Shown piece after piece: positions 15,431 to 20,335 of a stretch of 20,335 nucleotides of DNA. The stretch comes from CAYLRY01 sp964386535. Its GTDB lineage: Bacteria > Chloroflexota > Dehalococcoidia > Dehalococcoidales > UBA3254. Every line of letters starts with the position of its first letter. The first letter of the stretch is position 1. The position numbers were made by a program, and so were the translations under genes. The notes beneath the pieces are model-generated. The model saw nothing but the letters and a program-made list of their open reading frames with translations. It made no database searches and had not been told where the DNA came from. The stretch lies in contig CAYLRY010000050.1 in assembly GCA_964386535.1 (NCBI GenBank), positions 1 through 20,335 of the forward strand, written 5' to 3'.

Positions 15431-17607
15431 TGAAATACTATGCCCACAGCCCTAAAGACAGTGTTCCTGCACAAGAGTATGCTGTACATGTCCTTAATGT
15501 GCGTGAACGTTCGGTAAAATACGCGCAGGATTGTGCCGAACACTCACGGACGGATGGAGATTTACTTGTACGTCTTGCAGAAATGTCATCGGTTTTCCAT
15601 GATTTAGGAAAACTGGATAAGGATAATCAGCGTGTTCTTTCCGGAGAGATCAAAGCAAGATCACTCCCGAAGAACCACGTTGACGCTGGAACAGCACATT
15701 TTTTACGTAATGAAAATTATCTACTTGCAGCTTCCATCTATGCTCATCATACCCGCCTACCAGATTTTATAGATGAATCCAATCGTGAATCAAAGATATT
15801 CCGCGATTCTGAATTGATGGGTGAAACAGATAGACTATTGCCGGATTATGAGAGGATTCACAACCAAATCATACCTTTTTCTGTTACAGCTGAAATAGAT
15901 ACGCCGCAGGGAGATCTACGGGTCTTCCTGCGTATACTGCTTTCTTGTCTATCTGATGCAGATCATACAGATACTGCTGTTAACTATGGTAGATATCCTA
16001 ACTACGAAAAAACTGTTATGCTTCTTCCATTAGAGCGCCTTGAAATGTTAAACAGACATGTTGAAACACTTGGCGAGAACAGCGAACGTAATATATTACG
16101 CCGTGAAATGTATTCGGCCTGTTGTAATGCATCTGTGACACAAAACATTGCGTCATGCGATAGTCCAGTAGGCTCAGGCAAGACTACCTCAGTTATGGCT
16201 CATTTACTATCACAGGCGGCCAAACGTGGTTTACGCAGAATATTTGTTGTATTGCCGTTTACAAATATTATTAAGCAGTCAGTAGAAACATACAGGAAAG
16301 CTCTTGTTCTTCCGGGTGAAAAAGCTGAAGATGTTGTTGCAGAACTTCATCATCGTGCCGACTTTGAAAGTGAAGAAGCGAGACATCTTACTGCACTTTG
16401 GAGGGCACCGATTATAGTGACTACAGCCGTAGCATTTTTTGAAACACTTGCGGCGAATACTCCATCGACATTGAGACGGTTACATGAACTTCCTGGCAGT
16501 GCCATTTTTGTTGATGAGTCACATTCTGCTCTTCCGGTAGAACTTTTACCACTTGCCTGGAAGTGGATGAATATATATGCAGATGAATGGAAATGTTATT
16601 GGGTACTGGCTTCTGGTTCACTAACCCGTTTTTGGCAAATTCCTGAGATTTCGCAAAGCTCTCATAATAGGTCTGTATCTGAGATTGTTTATGACAACCT
16701 TCGAGAGAGATTATCTGTCTATGAGAATAACCGAATTTCATATAGATGTGATCTGCGTCCAAAGAATGTAGATGAACTTATGGTTTGGATTTCCAGTTAT
16801 TCAGGTCCGAGATTTATGATTCTTAATACAGTTCAAAGCGCGGCTGTGCTTGCTGGTGCGTTCGCAAGTCATTTTGGACGAGAGAAGGTTGAACACCTGT
16901 CTACCGCTCTCACACCAATTGATCGCGAAATAACTCTTGACCGCATCAAGAAAAGATTATCGGATAAAAACGATACCGATTGGACTCTTATTGCGACATC
17001 CTGTGTGGAAGCCGGTGTCGATTTTTCTTTTAATATAGGTTTTCGGGAATTAGGCTCACTTGTTTCACTTCTACAAGCGGCAGGACGTGTTAATCGCAAC
17101 GGAGATAACGCCGACGCAGAGATTTGGACTTTTCGTCTCACTAACAGCAATACACTGATTGACAACCCGGGTATGAAAAACGCATCTGAAATTTTACGTG
17201 GTTATTTTGAACGCGGTGAAGTGATTTCCCCGGCGCTGAGTACACAATCAATAGAGGATGAAATACATTTAGCTGGTGTGAAGACTATATATGAAAAACT
17301 TCTAACCAATGAGAATAATGCAAGATTTCCATATGTGGCAGAGAATTTTAAAGTCATTGATTCAAATACCAGGATTGCTATTGTTAGCGAAAAAGTGGCT
17401 GTTGGATTAGAATCCGGTAAAATAGATTGGAGAGAATTACAGAAAAATTCTGTACAAATTGCCTATTATAAATTAAAACAACTTGGTACCCCTGAAATCT
17501 TGCCAGACATCTATAAATGGAATCTGCTGTATGATGACTTTTTGGGTTATATGGCGGGAGTTCTTCAGCTAGAAGCAATAAATAGGCAAGGTGGGTCTGT
17601 GATTTAA
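15430..17607 (+). CDS. cas3: Cas3 HD nuclease-helicase
   Basis: Cas3 is recruited by target-bound Cascade to nick and degrade DNA 3' to 5'. The 725-residue protein begins MKYYAHSPKD. HD residues visible are His20, His57-Asp58 (FHDLGK), His83, His106-His107 and Asp176/Asp178 (SDADH). The helicase has Walker A PVGSGKTT (246-253), a DEAD-type box reading DESH (362-365), motif III as SGSLT (395-399) where SAT is usual, motif V ATSCVEAGVDF (522-532) and motif VI QAAGRVNRNG (549-558). All catalytic positions appear intact. Its position between cas7 and cas4 is that of type I-B operons; in canonical I-C cas3 is the first gene. It differs in the HD region from the remnant at 11531-11713. AT-rich composition ends with this gene. 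Confidence 0.92.
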   Translation: MKYYAHSPKDSVPAQEYAVHVLNVRERSVKYAQDCAEHSRTDGDLLVRLAEMSSVFHDLGKLDKDNQRVLSGEIKARSLPKNHVDAGTAHFLRNENYLLAASIYAHHTRLPDFIDESNRESKIFRDSELMGETDRLLPDYERIHNQIIPFSVTAEIDTPQGDLRVFLRILLSCLSDADHTDTAVNYGRYPNYEKTVMLLPLERLEMLNRHVETLGENSERNILRREMYSACCNASVTQNIASCDSPVGSGKTTSVMAHLLSQAAKRGLRRIFVVLPFTNIIKQSVETYRKALVLPGEKAEDVVAELHHRADFESEEARHLTALWRAPIIVTTAVAFFETLAANTPSTLRRLHELPGSAIFVDESHSALPVELLPLAWKWMNIYADEWKCYWVLASGSLTRFWQIPEISQSSHNRSVSEIVYDNLRERLSVYENNRISYRCDLRPKNVDELMVWISSYSGPRFMILNTVQSAAVLAGAFASHFGREKVEHLSTALTPIDREITLDRIKKRLSDKNDTDWTLIATSCVEAGVDFSFNIGFRELGSLVSLLQAAGRVNRNGDNADAEIWTFRLTNSNTLIDNPGMKNASEILRGYFERGEVISPALSTQSIEDEIHLAGVKTIYEKLLTNENNARFPYVAENFKVIDSNTRIAIVSEKVAVGLESGKIDWRELQKNSVQIAYYKLKQLGTPEILPDIYKWNLLYDDFLGYMAGVLQLEAINRQGGSVI

Positions 17608-17618
17608 GGGAAAAAACT

Positions 17619-18308
17619 ATGTACACCGAAGACGATCTGCTCCCTATCTCTGCCCTCCAGCATCTGGCCTTTTGTCCCAGGCAGTGGGCGCTTATCCATC
17701 TGGAAGGCGCCTGGCTGGATAACCGCCTGACGGCTGAAGGGACCGTGATGCATGAGCGCGCCCATGATGAGGAAACCGAATCCAGGGGCGATCTGCGTGT
17801 GGTACGAGGATTAAGGCTGCGTTCCTTAAGGCTGGGACTGGTGGGACAGGCGGATGTTGTGGAGTTCCATAAAACGGCCAACCGGGATGTGGGAATACAG
17901 ATCCCCGGTGAGGCGGGGTACTGGCAGCCGTTTATTATCGAATATAAGCGCGGCCAGCCCAAGATCGGTCATGAAGATGAAATCCAGCTTTGCGCCCAGG
18001 CCCTGTGCCTGGAGGAAATGATGGGTGTTGCCTTATCCTCTGCCAGCTTTTTCTATGGACAGCCCCGGCGGCGCTGCGAGGTTATGCTTGATAGCGAATT
18101 ACGTAAAGAGACAGAAAGCCTGGCCGAGCTTTTACATCAGCTTTTTGCGGCCGGTAAAACACCGGTGGCAGAATATTCTTCCAGGTGTCAGAGCTGTTCC
18201 CTGGTGAATATCTGTCTGCCTAAGTTAAACCGGGGCAAAAAGAGCGTCAACAATTACCTTAAAAAGACATTAGACTCCCTGAAGGAGACTCATGAAACGC
18301 CTGCTTAA
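17619..18308 (+). CDS. cas4: Cas4 (PAM-processing nuclease)
   Basis: Cas4 trims prespacers and fixes PAM choice and orientation together with Cas1-Cas2. The 229-residue protein has the four Fe-S cysteines Cys19 (LAFCPRQWALIHLEG), Cys190, Cys193 and Cys199 (SSRCQSCSLVNICLP), and the RecB-type nuclease residues His45 (GTVMHERAH), Asp79 (VGQADVVEF), Glu108 and Lys110 (IIEYKRG) and Gln123 (EIQLCAQALCLEE). This is a typical I-C Cas4. The gene starts 11 nt after cas3 with a modest SD (AAGGGA). Base composition and codon choice (CTG, GCC, CGC) switch abruptly here from the AT-rich effector genes. It overlaps cas1 by 17 nt. Confidence 0.93.
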   Translation: MYTEDDLLPISALQHLAFCPRQWALIHLEGAWLDNRLTAEGTVMHERAHDEETESRGDLRVVRGLRLRSLRLGLVGQADVVEFHKTANRDVGIQIPGEAGYWQPFIIEYKRGQPKIGHEDEIQLCAQALCLEEMMGVALSSASFFYGQPRRRCEVMLDSELRKETESLAELLHQLFAAGKTPVAEYSSRCQSCSLVNICLPKLNRGKKSVNNYLKKTLDSLKETHETPA

Positions 18309-19332
18309 TACCCTTTATGTCACCACCCAGGGATCCTACCTGCATCGTGAAGGTGAGACGGTGGAGGTCACGCAGGATGGGGTGGTAAAACTCAGGGTTC
18401 CCATTCATACCTTGCAGGGCATAGTCTGTTTCGGGCAGGTATCCCTGAGCCCACCGCTGATGGGACTGTGTGCCGAACGCCAGGTAACCGTCTCTTTTCT
18501 CAGCCGCAACGGCCGTTTCTGGGCCAGGGTAGAAGGTCCGGTATCCGGAAATGTGCTGCTCAGGAGAGAACAATACCGGCAGGCGGATGACCCTGTATGC
18601 TCTAAAAAAATCGCCCAGTCCATTGTCCTGGCAAAAATCAATAATTGCCGGGTTGTCCTTCAGCGGGCACTCCGTGAACACCCTGATTGTGCAGGAGCCG
18701 GAGAACTGGCCGGTTCAATAAGCCATTTATCCGCTCTCTCAAAAAACCTGGAAATACAAATGGAATCAGGGACCCTGGATAGCGTCAGAGGTTTAGAAGG
18801 TGAGGCAGCCAGAAACTATTTCAGCGTATTCAACCATCTGATCTTTGCCCAAAAAGAGGACTTCCTTTTTGAAGAGCGCAACCGCCGTCCTCCGCTGGAT
18901 AATATGAATGCCTTACTTTCCTTCCTTTATACCATATTGTCTCATGATGTCGCCTCTGCGCTGGAGACCGTAGGGTTAGATCCGGCAGTCGGTTTTCTGC
19001 ACCGTGACCGGCCCGGCAGACCGGGACTGGCGCTGGATGTGATGGAAGAGTTCCGCCCATACCTGGCCGACCGTCTGGCGCTTTCCCTAGTGAACCTTAA
19101 ACAGATCACCGGTAAGGGATTTACCAGAACAGAAACCGGGGCGGTTATGATGGACGATGCAACACGCAAAGAGGTCCTGGTGGCTTATCAGAACCGCAAA
19201 CAGGAAGAAATTACTCACCCCTTTTTGGATGAAAAAATAGCCGTAGGCCTTTTACCATATGCTCAGGCATTGTTACTTTCACGTTACCTTAGAGGTGATA
19301 TGGATGGCTACCCGCCGTTTATATGGCGGTAG
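18292..19332 (+). CDS. cas1: Cas1 integrase
   Basis: Cas1 with Cas2 integrates new spacers at the leader end of the array. The 346-residue length is standard for I-C. The catalytic triad is visible: Glu169 in GLEGEAARNYFSVF, His237 in VGFLHRDRPGRPG and Asp249 (or Glu252) in LALDVMEEFRPYLADR. A strong SD (GAAGGAGA) precedes the ATG and lies within the end of cas4. The sequence is canonical and GC-rich, unlike the effector genes upstream. Confidence 0.95.
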   Translation: MKRLLNTLYVTTQGSYLHREGETVEVTQDGVVKLRVPIHTLQGIVCFGQVSLSPPLMGLCAERQVTVSFLSRNGRFWARVEGPVSGNVLLRREQYRQADDPVCSKKIAQSIVLAKINNCRVVLQRALREHPDCAGAGELAGSISHLSALSKNLEIQMESGTLDSVRGLEGEAARNYFSVFNHLIFAQKEDFLFEERNRRPPLDNMNALLSFLYTILSHDVASALETVGLDPAVGFLHRDRPGRPGLALDVMEEFRPYLADRLALSLVNLKQITGKGFTRTETGAVMMDDATRKEVLVAYQNRKQEEITHPFLDEKIAVGLLPYAQALLLSRYLRGDMDGYPPFIWR

Positions 19333-19378
19333 AAAATCAATTGCTCTTTAACAATTGAATAATTTATGTGAGGGCGAT

Positions 19379-19669
19379 ATGTTAGTGCTAATAACTTATG
19401 ATGTCAGGACTGAGACCAAAGCAGGTCAAAAAAGATTGCGGGACGTGGCCAAAATATGCGAAAATTACGGTCAAAGAGTGCAGTATTCCGTTTTTGAATG
19501 TCTTCTTGAACCGGACCAGTGGGTTAAAGTTAAGCAGCGGTTGATACAAGAAATAAAAGTCGATGAGGATAGCTTACGTTTTTACTTTTTAGGGAAAAAT
19601 TGGAAGGTCAGGGTGGAACATGTGGGCGCTAAAACAGCATATGATCCGGAGGGACCGCTGGTAGCCTGA
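19379..19669 (+). CDS. cas2: Cas2
   Basis: Cas2 is the dimeric core of the Cas1-Cas2 integration complex. The protein has 96 residues and starts MLVLITYDVRTET; Asp8 is the conserved ferredoxin-fold aspartate, and QYSVFECLL and DSLRFYFLG are typical. I chose ATG 19379 because the family begins exactly there and GAGGG lies 4 nt upstream; an in-frame TTG at 19355 would add eight residues not seen in the family. It lies 46 nt after cas1 and immediately precedes the CRISPR leader. Confidence 0.94.
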   Translation: MLVLITYDVRTETKAGQKRLRDVAKICENYGQRVQYSVFECLLEPDQWVKVKQRLIQEIKVDEDSLRFYFLGKNWKVRVEHVGAKTAYDPEGPLVA

Positions 19670-19832
19670 TGACAGGTTATGCCCTGTATATAAATGGAAA
19701 AATGCGAACCCCGAGTAAACATGTTTCACGAAGGAGGTAAGCGAGCTTCAAAATGGTATTATATAGCCTAAATTTCTCTTTGCTCCATTATTATATTATG
19801 TTAAGTTAGATTCCAAATCAAGGAGAAATGCA
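19670..19832 (+). promoter_or_regulatory. CRISPR leader
   Basis: This 163-nt AT-rich stretch lies between cas2 and the first repeat. TATTATATTATG at about 19788-19800 offers -10-like sequences, but no clear -35 box is visible, so I cannot place the array promoter precisely. Position and composition are those of an I-C leader, making the repeat at 19833 the leader-proximal one and spacer 1 the youngest. Confidence 0.7.
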
Positions 19833-20335
19833 GTCGCCCCCCGCACGGGGGCGTGGATTGAAACCTGCCTCAGATGCTGCTAATCGAAAACGCTTTAGGT
19901 CGCCCCCCGCACGGGGGCGTGGATTGAAACACCGAATGGCTCGATGATTACTACCGGGACTTCCCGGTCGCCCCCCGCACGGGGGCGTGGATTGAAACTA
20001 TTCTGGAAGCCCTCACAATATTCCCGGGCGGCCGTCGCCCCCCGCACGGGGGCGTGGATTGAAACCGGATGATGTGATTGACATCGAATATGCATTACCC
20101 TCGTCGCCCCCCGCACGGGGGCGTGGATTGAAACCGATTAGCAGCATCTGAGGCAGAAAAACCACATTGTCGCCCCCCGCACGGGGGCGTGGATTGAAAC
20201 CAGACAGTGGGACAACACGAGATCTTCAGGCGTATGTCGCCCCCCGCACGGGGGCGTGGATTGAAACAATATTGCTCATGCCATCTCAGCAGGACCCGGG
20301 AGGTCGCCCCCCGCACGGGGGCGTGGAGTGAAACC
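19833..20335 (+). CRISPR. type I-C CRISPR array, 8 repeats and 7 spacers, open at window edge
   Basis: The 32-nt repeat begins GTCGCCCCCC and ends GGATTGAAAC, a classic I-C repeat. Repeats start at 19833, 19899, 19967, 20034, 20103, 20169, 20236 and 20303. Spacer lengths are 34, 36, 35, 37, 34, 35 and 35 nt. Bases 3-9 pair with 15-21 (7-bp stem, 5-nt loop); a cut after base 21 would leave an 11-nt 5' handle, as expected for Cas5c. The first seven repeats are identical. The eighth has T to G at its position 26 (20328), perhaps the degenerate terminal repeat, but only one base of sequence follows. Spacers 1 and 5 share 22 nt in opposite orientation. Confidence 0.98.

Noticed and set aside
19895..20316. 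Minus-strand open frames across the CRISPR array
   Set aside because: They are produced by the GC-rich repeat lacking stops in those frames; the same repeated peptide recurs with each repeat.

Overview
The window looks like a chromosomal segment of an anaerobic Firmicute, possibly close to the Desulfotomaculum/Pelotomaculum group. The pointers are strong AGGAGG-type ribosome binding sites, sigma-A-like promoters, intrinsic terminators, a long UroD-like protein, two RsbW-like ATPase/acetyltransferase fusions and a type I-C CRISPR locus with a WYL regulator. The assignment comes from gene content only and is tentative.

Left half (1-9.5 kb): ordinary, moderately GC-rich chromosomal genes. A short terminated unit of unknown function (about 100-298) precedes asd (aspartate-semialdehyde dehydrogenase, archaeal/fungal-like class). 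On the minus strand follow a uroporphyrinogen-decarboxylase-like protein and a 488-residue HATPase+GNAT fusion. gldA (glycerol dehydrogenase) lies on the plus strand behind a near-consensus promoter, then a second 488-residue HATPase+GNAT paralogue on the minus strand, divergent from an SDR oxidoreductase. The two paralogues bracket gldA.

Middle (9.5-10.5 kb): an AT-rich, mostly non-coding kilobase. It holds a 38-residue single-pass membrane microprotein on the minus strand with its own promoter and RBS, one copy of a dispersed repeat shared with 4.9 kb, and several short inverted repeats.

Right half (10.5-20.3 kb): a CRISPR-Cas defence locus. A WYL-domain regulator with two good promoters is followed 20 nt later by a decayed 5' fragment of a cas3 gene (about 61 codons, one internal stop, ATA where the start should be). 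Then come cas5c, cas8c, cas7, an intact cas3, cas4, cas1, cas2, a leader, and at least eight I-C repeats with seven spacers running to the window edge. There is no cas6, so Cas5c is expected to process the crRNA. Cas7, Cas8c and Cas5c form Cascade, with a probable Cas11c made from an internal start in cas8c. Cas3 degrades the target, and Cas4-Cas1-Cas2 acquire spacers.

Most notable points: (i) the locus looks like a mosaic. The regulator, cas4-cas1 and the array are GC-richer and canonical I-C, while cas5-cas8-cas7-cas3 is AT-richer, divergent and in a non-canonical order, and a scar of a different, I-C-like cas3 sits where the canonical cas3 would be. This suggests replacement of the effector module. 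(ii) An in-frame AAGGAGG-ATG at codon 561 of cas8c predicts a separate Cas11c. (iii) Spacers 1 and 5 overlap by 22 nt in opposite orientation, which lets the protospacer flanks, and so a 5'-TTT PAM, be read from the array itself.
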